Shown piece by piece: positions 44,101 through 59,100 of a DNA stretch of 64,000 bases; position 1 is the stretch's first letter, and each line of letters opens with the position of its first letter. Under the pieces are notes generated by a model that saw nothing but the letters and a program-made list of their open reading frames with translations, made no database searches and was not told the DNA's origin. Where the stretch lies: NCBI GenBank assembly GCA_030272585.1, contig BSYQ01000009.1, forward strand, positions 744,001 to 808,000. Reading direction: 5' to 3'. The position numbers and the translations under genes were made by a program. The stretch comes from Bryopsis sp. KO-2023 (Eukaryota > Chlorophyta > Ulvophyceae > Bryopsidales > Bryopsidaceae).

Positions 44101-47100
44101 AGCTAAAATTCCTGATAGTTCTTTTCGAGATGTTAAGAACTGGTATTGATTATTGATAGTGCAAATGCCAACCACCTGTCTGTCTCTCTGTGGCTTTTTT
44201 TAATTGAATTTTGGTGGTGTGAAGAGGTCAAGAAGCTCCATGAGGTGCTGATTTCCAGGGACAAGCAAATCAGCAAGCTCCAAGCTGAGCTGGCAATGGC
44301 GTATGCATCGGAAAGAGAGTCTCCGTCGCCATCGCCAGAAACGGACCGGCTTCGTGAGTCTTTGAGGAGGAAAAGCGAACAGCTGCATTCTTGCCAAGAA
44401 AGGATTGCCCAGCTGGAGAAAGTGCAAAGGCTGGCTCAGGAAACGACCTTGAAGAGTGAAGGGGAACTTGATGCTGTGAGAAATGCAATGGTTGCAGCAG
44501 AAGAAGCCAGGGGGAGGGCTGAAGGAGAGGCGGACGGATTGCAAGAAGCTGTTGGGCAGCTGAATGTTCGTATCAGTGAATTGGGCCTTGCTGAGCAATG
44601 TGCAAAGGCTGAAGCGGAGTCGACCTTGTGGGTGATAGTTTTGAATCGTGTTGGAACTGTCGAGAATCGATCTGATAATTGTGGGACGATTATGATTGAA
44701 TTCCTGGGTCGCAGAAAAAATTCCTGATGTGGTCATGTGTGGGGGGGTATGGATTCCAAAGCTGCTGTATGTTTGCTGTAGGTCAGAAATGGAGAGGCTG
44801 CGAGAACAGCATAGGGTCGATATGGAGGCTTGTGAAAGACGGCAAAATCAGCTGAGAGAAGCACTGAAATCCATGCAAGGTTGGCAATCGTCGTTTTTTA
44901 TAACCCTCGGCCACAAAAAAAAAAAGAAAAAAAAAGGGGAAAGAAAGAATCAAAATGTTTTATGATGGTTGAAATGAGGTATTGTGGTTTTGGCATATCA
45001 GGGAGGCAGTCGAGTGTGGAGCCCTCAAGTGCTGATGGATCCACAAAAGGAACATCTGCTGGAAGCTATCAGGCCACTTCGACTGTTTGTCAAACTGAGC
45101 CTTTGAGTGCTGACAAAGAGCGGCTCTTGAGACAGGTTGCCCAATCAAACTATAGTTTGCTGCTGCAAATCATCCTTCTTTCATGAAGAAATCACTGTTG
45201 CCTGGAAAAGCATTGAGACCTGCATGACTATGGAGCAGAGCAGGGACACAGTCCTTTTTATCTTAACCCTCAATCTTGCCCGTCACGGGATCTATTTTTA
45301 GATTTCAGTGGAGGTTTTTTTCCTAGAACTGGAAGAGGTAAGGTTGGTTGACTGTCAGGCTGTGGAAGATGCTGAGCTGGCTATGGCCGTGCTACAAACT
45401 AAGCTGCTGGAGTCGGAGTCCCATCGTCGGGAGAGTGAGAAAATGTTAGAAGATGTCAAGCAAGAGGCTTCAGACGAGAAAGCTGAGCTGCAAGCCCAAG
45501 TAGGCAAAAATCGTTCATCATTCATATAGTGCAAAAAATCTGGGCAATGGAAGATCCCCTCCAGGCACTATCCTCCTCTGCAGAAAGACATTCGCTGTTG
45601 CTCCGTTATGTTTTTTCGTAATTAAGGTTGAAATCGGAGGCTTGTTTTTTAGATTACCCGTGGGAAAGAGGATGGAGCTGTTCGAATCCAGAGCTTGGAG
45701 GAAACGGTGAAGAAAATGGGTTCGAGATCAGATTTGCACATGGAGGTCGGAAGGCTTTCTGGGGACAATTCGTTGCTGAGAAGATCAGAAGCCCGGCTCA
45801 AATCAGAGCTGGCTTTTGCTGAAGACAGGATTAACTCTCTGAAAGACATTGTTGATGATTTCAGGTGCCAGGAACTCCTAGTAGCCTGTCTTATACTTCA
45901 GGCCCCTCAGGTTCTTCCAAGTTTTTCTTTTTCGACATGTGCAAACATGTGGGGCAAAAGAACGGTATCGTTTCTGAGCTTCTTTTTTAATTTATCCTCT
46001 TTGTGTGATTGGTTCAGGGCTAGGGTGTCCCGATACGAAGCCCAGGAGGCTGAAAGAGCTATACATGCGCTCTCTGGGCAGTCTTGGCAGCCGTCATCGC
46101 CATCTTCAATGGATGTGCTTTCAGAGCTGGAGGTAATGGATAGGGACAGACGCCAAAACCAGCAAGTGATTTCACGCTTGGTGGAAAGGGCAGAGCGAGC
46201 TGAAGTCGAAGCGGGACATTTGAAAACTGAATTAGAGACCGTCAAAGGGCTAGCTGCAGCACGGGCTGTTGCTGGTGAGTGGGAGATTTGTGTCGATCAG
46301 CTATCTTCTGAACTGCAGCTGAAAATCCTCAAAAGAAATTCCTTGAGCAGTGAAAATTGGCGTGGAGCCCCAAGAAGGCTTCTGGAATGGATAGGTTTGA
46401 TTGTTTTGAGGTTTACGTTTCCAGGGGGAGCTGGTACTGCGGCTGTGATGTCTGCTGCTCAATCCTTGGAGGATCAAACCACCCGATTACAACGGGAAAT
46501 GCTGACAAGAGAAGCTGAAGTCAAAACCTTACGGTATATTTCACAGATTGAGAACTGGGTGTCCATTTCTAATGTCATTGGGGGAGGGGGCGCTGCCAAA
46601 ATTTTATGACTGTGAATATTGTTAGCCGGTTTGGTGTTCTTACAGGGAAGAGTCTGAAGCTTGTCAGGTCAAGATTGGGTCTCTCCGTCTGGAGCTGGTG
46701 CAAGCTGCAAGGGAGGTTTCGGCTGCTCAAACCAGGGCAAAGGAGGCTGAGAGGGCATTACAAAGCAAAGAGGAGGCAGCATCCAGGATTCAAATGACTG
46801 CATCGGCTGCTTTTTCAAGAGAGGTCTCCACTGCCAGTCGTCGAGCTACGGAATGCGAAAGATCTGCTGAAGCAGCACTCCTGGCTAAAGAAGAGGCAGA
46901 ACAGGCTTCGCGAGATGCTGCCTTGAACGTATCCAAAGCCAAGGTGTGTTTCAATGTGTGCATGAAAATATACTGGCTGCTTCGTGGCTCCCGAAATACC
47001 TTGCATTTCTGTGGATATATTTCAGATATTCCGCATGTAAGTACAGTTCCATATTTTCCCATGTATGTGATAGGATTTTATTTAATCTGAAATTATTTAT

Positions 47101-50100
47101 TTTTCGGAGCGGGTGAGGGACGGCACATGTAAGTCTACCTCGAATGATTCTGTTCTGGTGGAAATGGTGAGGTAAAATGAGATTTTGATGCCAGGCTGAC
47201 GTGGAAGCTCTCCAGCAACTGTTGAGACGAGAGCGAGCGAGAGCAGCTGATGACAAGGAGACTGCAAATGCTCTGTCTGCATCTTGCAAAAGGTGAATCT
47301 TGGCTGAATGCCCTCCCCGCACAGGGAAATCACGAACATCATCGCACGACACCAGATAAAGCCTGCCCTCAATTAGTGATGAAGCCAGCCCATCATTCAT
47401 GTCCAAAAAAAAAAATTGTTCAAAAATTCAAAGATAATGAAGCGTTGAAAATTAACCCCACTCAGGCCTAGAAAAAATACGGTGTTGGATTTTGAGGAAA
47501 TTATGGAATGGAAAATTATGTATGGCTTTGTTCCATGCTGTACAGTAAACTCTTGGGTGATCTTGGTTTGATGGGGTTATTCATGGATAGGGAGTGCGAG
47601 GCAGCTGTGTTCGAGCGGGAGGAACTGAAAGTCAGAGTTGCAGTCTTGCTGGAAACCATTGAAACTCTTCAAGCTGGTGAACTTGGTGAGAGGGAACAGA
47701 GGATTGTGTGCCTAACAGCCCAACTCACCACAGCGTTGTCAAAACAAGCCATCATGGAGTCCAGACTGAACAAATTGCAAGTAAGCAAAAGAGGAAAACT
47801 AGGAAGTCCAAGAGCCTGTGCGGAGGTTATCCGTTTTTTTTTTCCCTTTTGTTTGGAAGTTGAAAAGGTGTTCTTTTGTGTGATGCTTTCTGCTGACCAA
47901 AGGGGGAGAGCGAATCGTACTTGAAGCAATGCTCCAGCTTGGAGTCTGACCTGGAGTCCATCAAGCGTCAAGCAATGCATTGGGAATCTACGGCAGGCTC
48001 TAAACAAGCTGCAGTGGAAATCGCTGAGAAAGAATTGACTGCTTTGAGGTGTGCGATTTTTTCTTCGAAACAAGTCGTGCATGCAATACTTTCGATGCTG
48101 GGATGCAGAAATATTTTGTATGGATACCTGGAATGTATTTCTTCCTTGCCAGGTCTGAGATGAAAGCACAGTCGCAAGAGTTGGTGGGGTTATCTCGTCA
48201 AATTGATGATGCAAACATGCAGGTCGAAAAATACGAGGCAGAAACCGCTGCATTGAAGTCAGCCGCAGAATCAACTGCTGCTCGTTACTTTGAAAACCTC
48301 AACAGGTAGGCCAAGGAAACGTGAAAGGGGAACACCACGCATTATCAATATCAATTTGCATATAGAATGGAGCATCGATCGACAAAAAAGCTTCCTTTGA
48401 AACATCATGGGTTTCAGTCTTTGGTTTTGTCAGGAAATGCTGGTTATTACCGCTTCAATGCAAGTATGAAATGTAGAGGGGGGATGAAAGCCAAATAAAA
48501 ATGAAAGCAGACGTACGTAAATCCATCTATATTCAACAACTAAACCCAACAAGCAAGAATAAAATATCTAAGGTTTAGATTGATTGGGGTTCCCCAAGGG
48601 AGCGCTCCGAGGCGTCGTCCAAAATTCAGACTGCAAAATCAGAGGGTCTGAGCCAACTGGTCAGAGCAACGAATTCAGACGCCGAGGTCATTCCCGAATC
48701 GCTGGATTCGAAGCTGGAAGAGATCATGGCCCTCGTACAGAGGCATGCATTCAATCAAGAACGGAAAGGGGAACAAAACTCAGAAAACCCAGACTGGTGC
48801 CTGGCTGTGATGCATCGCATGAAGGTATCGAGGATAGAAAAACAACACCCAAGAATGCTTCACAAAGGGGCTACCAGGAAGATGTCTGCATGTTTTTTCT
48901 TGCATTTGGAGCACCCGCAGATCTGAGCTCCCAGCTGTATTCCTCGTTCATTTTGAAAAAAAGAAAAGTATGAGTTTTGCAGTTTTTGATGTCGTGATTC
49001 TAAGCTACCTTGTGGTCCCTCTAACAAAGGCAGTTGCCTTGGAGTCCGAGCGGCTACGAGTGAAAGGAGAATGTGATGCTAGAATGGCCAGAGCAGATGT
49101 CGAACTACTCTCAACGAAAGTCAGGTAATCCATGGAGGCCCCATTAAGAGAATCCGATAACATATGACGAACCTATGTGTCTCAGCCCAGCAAATTTCTG
49201 CTGCTTTTTTCCCACCTGTTTGCGACATTTTCTGAGGGTGGCATTGCAGAGCTCTCGAATCAGCACTGGAGCAGCGAAGTTCAGAATGGGAGGTGGCCGA
49301 ATCCATCAGAAAAAATCTGGAAAGAGAGCAAACCCGAAAACGGCAGCTGAACCATTCACATCTGGTGGAAAGGATCAAACTACAGGTAACAAAAACCTAT
49401 CAAGAAAGTCCTTCAAAATCCTCGATCCTTTTCGATTTCTGTTCTCTTTTTTTTTTTTTGATCGGTGGTATTTGTGTGTTTGTTCAGGACCATAGGGTGG
49501 TTGCATTATCTGCTGAGCTTGGGGAAGTCACACAGAAGCTGATCGATGCGCATGTCGAAAAGCAAACGGCAATTGACGGTGTTCACATGGAAAAGGAGCG
49601 ATCCGAAGCTCTCAATCGACGGCTGATCACTGCGGAGGCTGAGGTCAAGGTGTGGAAAAACAGCGGCTCTTGTTTTTTGTCCCCAGGAAAATCAGTGGCT
49701 TGCATGAAGCACAGCGTTTTCATGCTCTTATTATTTGTTTGAAGTGGTTGATTTGATTTTAGTACTATCACCGATTTTCCAGGAGCTTCAAGAGATGGTT
49801 ACTGCAAATATGGTGGAAGCTTCTGGACATCCAGCAGCTGAAGAAGTGGGAAATGTCGAGGAGGGCTGCGCGATGCGAGATTTGGCATTGAAAAACTATT
49901 TCGAAAAGGAAGTCGTAAAAGTATTGCTGAAGACAGATTCCAGAGAGAAGCTGGTGTCCCTCACTCGAGAGGTAGCATCTCTTCTTCTTAAGAAACCAGT
50001 ACTTTAAAGTTTTTTAAAGTACTGCAGAAATCACGGGGTCTCAAAATTTCCAAAGAAGCACTTTTGCTGTGCATCGATTTAGGCGATGAAGTGTTGTGTC

Positions 50101-53100
50101 TTTGCTGTGAACAGATTTGCGGGTTGAAAATGAGCGAGAGTCAGCTTCTTGCTTCTCTTGCTGCTGCTGAGCGTCGGTTTGATGCCAGTCAAATGGCGAT
50201 GGCCAAATTCAAGGCTGCCCTCCATCTGGCAGAGCAGCAGCTGCAAAAAACCAAGGTCAGCCGGTGTCCAAATTTCCAGAATCATAGCATAAGACTTATT
50301 TTCCCGTGGGGATAGCGAGGCTTCTAGGTTGACTAAAACGCAATGAAGAAAATGAATTGTGAGTGTGTGTGTTTTTCCCATCTGTAGGTTCCTCCTCTAG
50401 ATGTTGGAAAAGACAGTAGTGTGGAGCTAGCGCGCGTGAACGCTCAGTTGGCCGCCAAGTCCCATGAAATCTTCAAGCTCAGAGAGGAAATCCAACTCCG
50501 AAGCCAGGTGATTAGGGAACCTTGATCTCAATAATAATCTGCAGTTTTCCACACATTTTGAACATCATTTTGCTTCCGTGGGGATGCATGTGAATGCTGG
50601 TTTGATGAGGGTGTTGCGGGAACTTCATTCTTTGTAAAACGGACAGTGGATTTTGGACCAACACTGTATGCTGAATGAGCAGCACATTTAGATATCAGTT
50701 TGCAAGCTTTTGAACCCAAGTCAGAAGTATATTGAAATCAGGAGGGGTGCCCTTTTTCCAAGCTTCTCGTTCCTCCTCACAGAGGGCTGCAATGTACAAA
50801 TGGAGACATCAAGTTATGGAGCTTTGATTTCCGCTCAACCCTTGATTTTTCACATGGAGCTCTTGTTGTAGAGCATTCAAACCTCCCTGTCTCTGCTGAC
50901 CCAATCAGCTGTAAAAGAAAGGAAACCAAAGCCACCTTGCTTTAGAAACGACTCAAGTTCCACCTTTCCTTCGATCATTTTGCCATAATGCAGCAACACA
51001 AAGATTTCACGTTTTCTTCCCCTTTCCCACAGCAAGGATTCAAATGTGATGGGGTGGTTCTTGATTCTTCTTTTCACTGTTGTTGTCCCTGGTGCTTCAG
51101 AGTTTGGAGACCAAAACGGTGGACGTGCAAAACCTTGAATCTGAGCGATCGAGCTGGGAGGTATCATTGAAACAAGCGAAAGAGAGTGGGGCTGCCGCTC
51201 TGCAACGAGCAAGGGATGAAGCTAGCAGAATTCGTACAGCTGAGAAAGAAGCTTTAACACAAGAGCTGGAGTCCCTGAGGATCAAACATCTGGATGCGCT
51301 GAAAAGAGCAAAAACAGGTGGATATGGATTCATTCTGTGTCAGGTGGTTCCCCAGGAAGACATGCTGCCGCAGCATGTTGTGTGTTTTTTCTAGAAATTT
51401 GAAGATTTGGAAATAAGTGTGTGACAATGTTGTTTTGTGGTTGTAGAGATCGATGCAAGTGAATCTAGAATTCAACGTGAAACAGACATGCTTAGAAACG
51501 AATGCGAAGAAAAAATCGATGCAGCTGTCACATCGGCCACTGCGGATAGACCCCTCCCACAAGATCTGGAAGAGGTACAGAATGGCTGACTTTTCTGGTT
51601 TTGATGGCAAGAAAAAAAAACCCACTCAATTGAGCTACGGTTTAATCGAAGCACAGAAACAAAGGGCCACCACCCAATATTCCCAACAAGAACAATCATC
51701 CAGAAAGGAAACCCATTGATGGCTCAACTGAAGAAATCAAAGCATACTACATCCTCAAAACCATCAAATATAAACATGAATGACAAGGTCTGGATCAATC
51801 TTGCTCAGGCAGAAATCAGAGCTGCTGTTGCGACCGATCAATGCACCAGACTGGAGCATGAAATTTTACAGCTCCAAGCTGAAAACGCAACGCTGCAAGA
51901 AGAGGTCAGTCGACGGTCTCTAGAAATTGCCGAACTGGAAGAAGCTAAGGAGGTCACTTCAACGGCGGTTCAAAGCTTGGAAAGCACCCTGGCCAAAATC
52001 GAAAAATCGTGTGCCAAGCGCAGAAATGTGTCCCCACCTCCCTCCATGTCGAAGAAGGGTGCCGGTGCACGGTATGCCCAAGAAAAACAAATCTCTGAAG
52101 GATTTACCAATCTCATGGAAAAAAATCGACATCGATAAATTGTGGATGAATAAGATTGCCAATTAAGATGAGGATATCCCTGAAAAGGTCATAAAGAGAA
52201 ACATTTAAAAACGATTAGTAAACCACCTGGACAGCGAACACAGAAAATAAACAATGAAGTGCAAATTTTGAGTCACATGCTCGAGGATTGCTTTATCATT
52301 GGGTTTTCTGTTCTGGAAATCCACTTGATATGTGCTGTTTTTTTGTTCGTTTTTGCAGCGGGAAAGATTCACACATGAAGAGAGGTGCCACAGTGCAAGG
52401 TGATGGTGATTTGTCACTGGCTGCACTATCAAGGCAACTAGTCCATTCGAAGCTCGCGGAAGCTGATGCTTTGAGAAAACTTAAAGTCTCTGGCAGGTAT
52501 GCCTCCGGAGTTCACTGCTATAGATCTCAGTTTCATTTTTTTGGAGTCAAACTGTTAGTTTTTTAACAACAAGAAGATGAAAAGTGCTTCATCATGAGGG
52601 CCAAGAAGGGGGGTGGATTGAGTTCTGTTGGAATTTTCTTTGACGAAGTGTTGTGTGGTCTGTGGTGGGTTGTCCTCTGGAAATCACCAACAGGGCCGAG
52701 CTGGAACTTCGCCAGAGATTGAGCGAAAGGGATCACAGAATATCTGAGTTGAAGGATGCATTGGCATCCAAATCTCGAGCGTACGATCAAACCAAAAGGC
52801 AGCTGGAAGCCCTGCAGAATAGACCCAAGAAGGCTGGGAAATACGCCAACAAGGAACCCCCCTCAAACGTTGCCTCATCGGAGATTCAGAAAGGGACGTT
52901 TTCCAGGGCTTTCGCTCCAAATGCACAAGGTATGCAAGCTCTTCATTGGGTAGTTCAGAAACTCAGACCCACCCAAGAAAAAAAAACTTGAAGAAGGTTC
53001 AGAAGGTGTTTCGACTGTTTTTCTTCCCGCTCCTTGATGGAAAATCCACAAGGCTGGAAAAGCCCTCCAAAAATTGCTGAGAGGGTCAGTTTTGACCTCA

Positions 53101-56100
53101 ACCAAGATGCATGTGGGTGAACAGGGTCCGAAGAAGCTGCCAAGCTCCGGATTGACCTCTCCAAACGGAATGCTGATGTTCTGTACTTGGAAGGGGCGTT
53201 GGCCGAAGCCCAAGCCACCAGGCTGGACCCTGACTCTGTGGATGCAGAAATCTCAAGGTTGAAGAGAAAGGTGTCACAGCTGGACCTGGTTAAGGTGGAA
53301 CTGAAATGTCTGAAAAAAGACGTCAAAACGGCAATTCAAATGGCTGAGTCAGCTGCAGAAACTGAATCCGAGAAACTCAGGTATTTTGAGCTCAGCAACA
53401 CATAATCAATCAAGCTTTTGGTTGAAAGTGATGTTGAAACCATGTAGTTAAGCATTGAAAATCCCTGTATGCCTCAAGGCTCCATCTGGTGTTATTCACT
53501 TTGCATAAAACACTAGCATGGAAGTGAATTTGGTGGTGATACGTCGTTTCAAAAAATAATAATCGTACCGATTTTTCTGTTTGGCACTGTTTTGTTTTTC
53601 AGTTCTTGCTCCACAAGCATTTCATCGAAGGCGGAGAGCAGGGATCCCACAATTCAGGCAGCGGTGGCAAAATTAATCAGCAAGCTGAAGGTATGCTCAA
53701 CATCTCGGGAAAAAAAATGATTCATTTTTCCCAAACAGCCATTGCATAAAAACTTCATATCCACCAGAACGAAAGAAAATCCCTCAGATAAGTTTAAACA
53801 ATGGATCCATTTATTATCAAGTTTATTTTTGGTGTCAGTAACACCAATGCTAGTCTTTTCTTTCTTGTTTAGGAAACGAAATTTGCAATGCTGTGTAGGA
53901 GGTCAAGAAGGAGGTTTTGATCGAGCAGGAAGTGGTTAGGGGTGGAGCTGTAAGCGAATCCTCAGATGATGCAAATTCAGCCGAAATTGAGAAATCTCAG
54001 AGACTCGTGATTCGGGATCTCACTGCAAAGTGCACGAGATACTTGGAAGAAATCGAGGGTCTACGAGAGGAGCTCAGCCGTGAAAGAGTGAGATTGCGTA
54101 GAGCTGTGGGAATTTCTTCGAGGCTGCTTTTCTTTTCAGTTTCTTGTTTTCGATGGGAAGGGAGGGGGGGGGGGGGGGGGTCTATGTCTTTTTATTTGTT
54201 TGTTTTCTTGTTTCGGGGTTTGTTAGATCTGTCACATTTCATTTTAAGATGAAGAACCAAACATTGGTCTTACGGAGAGGGTGCAGAGATTAGAAAAACA
54301 AATTGGAGAGGAAAATCCCAATATGTATCTGTGCTGGTGAACACATGTCATTTAAGTGATCTGATATGGTTATTTCTGGTGTTTTGAACCTAGATGTGTG
54401 CAAGGGACCTCCGAGCTCGGTGCAAAAATGCTGTATCGCAGAGACACAGTGACACTCAATCGGAAGCCCCAGGCCATTCCAGCTCGACTGGATCCTCAGA
54501 TGATGGAGTTGAGTCGGACCATATTTCGAATGCATGCGGGAAAATGCAGCATAGCATTACTGCGATGGAATCTGCACATGGTGCCATCACAGCCGCCATG
54601 ATGGATTGCAAAGAAGGTATGAAAAATATGACCAACAAATTTGCCTAGTCCATATTCTTTTTTTGCACTCAAGCCCCACAATTTATTCAAGCTCTTCGCT
54701 CCATCCGTTCTTTACAGAACTACACAAACTTCACATTCTCTTGGAAAATAACTACCTCTGTCTCGATTTTGACTTTTTTTTGTTTTGCTCACTGTTATTG
54801 TGTTGGAGCAGTGAAAGTGCTGCTGTGGGTTATTTTTTTTCCTTGTTATGGCCTCAGATTTACTCTCAAGATCGGGAAAGCTGTGCACTCTTTGGCACAC
54901 AGTGTCGAAATCCTGTGCCACGCTTTCTGCAGAGCTGGCATTCGTCAGATCGGAATTGTGTGTGTGGAACAGCAGAGCAGCCTTGGAGCCATGCATTTCA
55001 GATTCACAAACCGAATCTGTGGTGGAGCCGCCGCTGGCAGAATCAGCTACTCAAACGTCAAGTATGATCCGAAGAAAAAAAAAACGATCAAAGTGCAATG
55101 TGAGCTTGTTTCTCATTTTCTGGAAGAAGCAATTACAGGCCCGTTATTTAGGATGTAAGACTGATTTACAGATGCTCAAAAACCGAGTCAATGGAAAAGG
55201 AAGAAACATATTGTGAAAGGTCATTGAAGCTGTTTTGTTTTGAAGGTGGATCTACAAACTGGGCTTGAATTCTAATAAATTCCTTAAAGATTGCTTACAA
55301 AACCTGGTTTCGATGTTGTGTAAACTTAGGTGGTCAAAATGGATGCAATGCAGCTTCGCAATGCCATGTGGGAGTGACTACATCCTGTTCGCAAACGGAT
55401 GCTCCTCCGGAATCCTCTGGTAAAGATACTGTCAAGCTGCTGTCAATCTATGTGAAGCAAGCAAAAATGGTGTGTGAATGATGGAGCGAGTGTGTGTGTG
55501 TTGCTGATAGAGAGCGATGATTCGGAAAGGGAAAAAGAAATGCTGAGAAACCGTGGTGATAAATGGAAGGCCCGGTGCAAGGAGGTCAGAAGAGAGCTTA
55601 CGAATCTCAGGACAATTGCTGCTGCAAAACAGGCATCCCTCAAGGTGCTTTCCAGACCCCCAATCAAAAACCTTACTCATCATTCAGATCATGTTGAGGA
55701 TTCAAATCACTGGACAGGGCAGACAACCTCAAATTGCAAATCATGCCTCAGTCTTATCGTTTTCAATTTCGCTCTGGACATTGTCGCTCCAAGTTCTGAT
55801 TAGTGACTGCTATTCGCCAACTTTCTGTCTTCTTATAGGAAAGGCTGGATTCCACTCGAACAGGTCTGGGTGAGCAGCTGGAAGACAGGAAAGAGAGAAT
55901 TTTGCAACTGGAGACCTTGCTGGCAGGGTCGGAAGCTGCAAGGAAGGAGCTTGCTTCCAAAAACGAGGCAATACCAGAGGCGAAGTATTTGGCTGCCAGA
56001 GCTGCGAATGCTGAGGCACAGGTGGCAGAGTTAGAATGCCAACTGGAGAGCATCAAGGTTCGAGAAGCTGCCACCACCCGGACATTGGAGGAGGAAGTGA

Positions 56101-59100
56101 AAACACTGAAGGTCAGGGGGTGCTTATTCTTGCCTTGATAATCCAAACGCTTTCCCTGCAAAACCATACAGCCGATTTTCACTACAGCGTTTAGTGTGCT
56201 AAACGCAAAGGCCCAAGCACATTAAGATGGTAGAGTATGAAATTACAGCTTCACCTGTTCTATGTTTGTTTGATCTCTCCAGAAATCACTTGCCAGTGAA
56301 AACAACGAGAGGGCAAAGATAGTGATGTCGTTGAGGGAGACCATTGGCGATTTGAAGGTAGCCGGAAGTGTGGAGGGCAAGCTAAAGGCGGAAATCATTC
56401 GAATGCATGAAGAGGTCACAAGGGCTGTGGCAGCCAAGGTTGTCCCAAACTTCCAGTATTGCGAAGCCTTGATTTGACATTTGATACTTGATATCGATGG
56501 AATTGATCCTCTGTGGGAGGCTGTTTTGGTTAGGGTTTTCGGAGTTCGTGAATTTTATTCCACTTGGTGAGGATAACTTTTATGGACAAAAGATGGCTTA
56601 TTGAACGATGTTTTTATTTTTTGTATGATGCTGTACTTTTTGGTTGGTAGAGTCAAGCTGAAGAAGAGATAAAGGAAATGCATTGTGGAATGGAGGCCAT
56701 GCAAAACGAGGTCGAAAACAAGGCACTCAGAACGGGTGAAATCCAGCATGTGGCTGCAATGAGGGTCGTCCGGTTGCAGCAGGTGCGAGCCTCTGACAAC
56801 CCCTGAATGTGAATTTTGGCTCTTTTCAAGAAACTTTGACGAGCGATCATTGACCACTGTGTTGAATCCAAAACCCTACCTTGGAGGAGAGTGCATCTCC
56901 CAGAACGACCATAATATTTTGCATGGCACTCGCTGCAAATGGGTATTTTGAAGATCTGTGCGATTGCTTCTCAGGATTATGCAAAGTTGGAGACGCTGGT
57001 TTCCAGGGCTGAGGGTCGACTCGCCAGACTGGAGGACAATGCACGAATTGAGCTTAATGAACTGAGATCAGAAGTGCCAGAGCAGGACCTAGGGGGTGTG
57101 TTACCAGTATCGCTCATAAATGTTGTTCAACCAGCCTCAGAATGGGGCTCAATTGAAGAAAAAGTGGCCAATGTTTTAAAGGTGTGTGTTTTTTCCACAG
57201 CTGTGGAGAGTCAGATTGATGTGGCTGCGACATTTACGCATGATCTCAAACAAAGGCTCCAGGCTTTGGAGGACCAAGTGATGTCTGAGGATCAAGCAGC
57301 GAATGTTCGACAGGGGTGGAAAAGGGTTATGATTGCTCGAAGATACAAGGTAATGGGTTCTGCCAAAAAGATATTTTCCACAAAAGCTGTCCAATCCTGC
57401 AGGGCCCCCTGCACAGACTGTGCAGGCTGGACAGTCATGTGCATGTCTTACTTTTCTTCTGTTGCAGTGGTTCAGCATGTGTTTTTTTAAGCACTGTGAA
57501 AGGCATGTTTGTTTTGTGTGATTTTCAACCCCAGGGAGTGATATCAGAGTTGAAGGATGAGGCCAGGAGGATTGCACTGGAGCACGCGTCTCACATCCAG
57601 TCCTTGGAGGAGCAACTTGAAGTGGCAAGGGAGCGGATTGCGATTGCAGAGAGCGAAACAAAGACTGTGGTTCGCAGAATTGAGGATTTGCAAAAGTTCA
57701 GCGAAAACGAGCGCCAGGTTGGATTCTGTACATATTTCGAGTTTGGAGAATTGCATTTCTATGGTCATTTTAGCTGATTTTTTGTGCGAGTCAGTGGGTT
57801 TTATTTTACACAATAGTATAGATTTAATTTTTAATTTTTTTCAACATTTTTAATTTTTTTTGGGGGGGGCATAGCTGAGGGTTGCCTGGGGATGATACTG
57901 GTCTATGTTTGACATGTTTTTGTCAGAATCTTTGCTTGGCTGGCTGAACCCCACGTTTCAATTCAGAATTAGTGATCAAAATTTGATATCTGGGTGACAT
58001 TGTGATGTTGCAGAAGCTTGCTGGGAGGCATGTTGCGAGTCTGAGGGAATTTGAAGTTCGCAGTGAAGCCGAGAAAAGGGCACTTTGGGATGAGGCTAAG
58101 AAACAAGCTGAACAAGCATCAGATGAAGGAAGGAGACGAGGTCTGGCCGAAGCTGAGGAAAGGTATCGGGCATTTCACTTGATAATGCCAGTTTTCTTTA
58201 AACCAAAAAACTAGAAATGAAAAAGTAAATGGAGATGGAATTCCCCTGAACCAAGGAACAGGTCATTTTCAGAAAACTTGATTTTAAATGATTAGTTTGG
58301 GGTTCCAACATTCCTTTTCCTTTTCGATCTTTTACAAAATATAGCCACGAATTCCCTCAGGGTGAATTATTTTGTTGTTTTTCAAATCTATTTTTAGAAT
58401 TGCCCAAGCAGCAGCAGATGCCCGGAGGGAGGTGGCGACTGCGAATGTGGCTCGAGAGCAAAGTCAATTGGAGCTGGAGGAAACCTGCGCAGAGTTCAGG
58501 GATTACAAGAAGAACAAAGCCAATGAAATAAAACTCCTGCAGAATAGAATCCGGAAGTGCTACGGAGCCAACGCTTGCGATCTCGGTCCAAAATTAAGGT
58601 TCTAGAAGAGAGGTTTTTTTTTCTTATTTCGAAACCAAGAACACTCACGTCTCATGTTTTCTAGAAAAAGTCTATGAGGGATGTGCGCAGAGTGAAGCAA
58701 TTCTTTTCTTTTAACTTTTTTTCACTTAGCGGGGATTCACTGTTGTAGGGGTAAGATAGGTGGTGGGAAGAAACGACTGAATGCTCCGAAAAAGAAGCTT
58801 TATAAATCTGTGGTTATTCCGAGCACATTCGACAGCTTGGAGAATGGCCAGGATGGTTCCAGCAACGAAGGACTAGGTGAGGTGTCAATCGATGCATCCA
58901 AGCGAAACATGGAAACATACTGATGATGTGCCCTCATGAAAAAAGACGCTGGAACCCAGCTTCTGGTTACACGTTTTTTGTGTGAAGTTTAGTTGATCTT
59001 GGAAAGGGAGAGTTGCATTGTTTTCTGAATGGTCAGCCGGCAAGATGTGCATGTCCAAGGTGCATTTGCATGTGCATGACGGACAAGATTTCATCCCGTA

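Noticed and set aside
44200..44736. Minus-strand ORF of 178 codons
   Set aside because: Antisense to the largest well-bounded exon of the giant coiled-coil gene.
45695..46609. Plus-strand ORF of 304 codons as a single exon
   Set aside because: Includes two retained introns with clear donors and acceptors (45865-46017, 46275-46424), whose translations break the heptad pattern.
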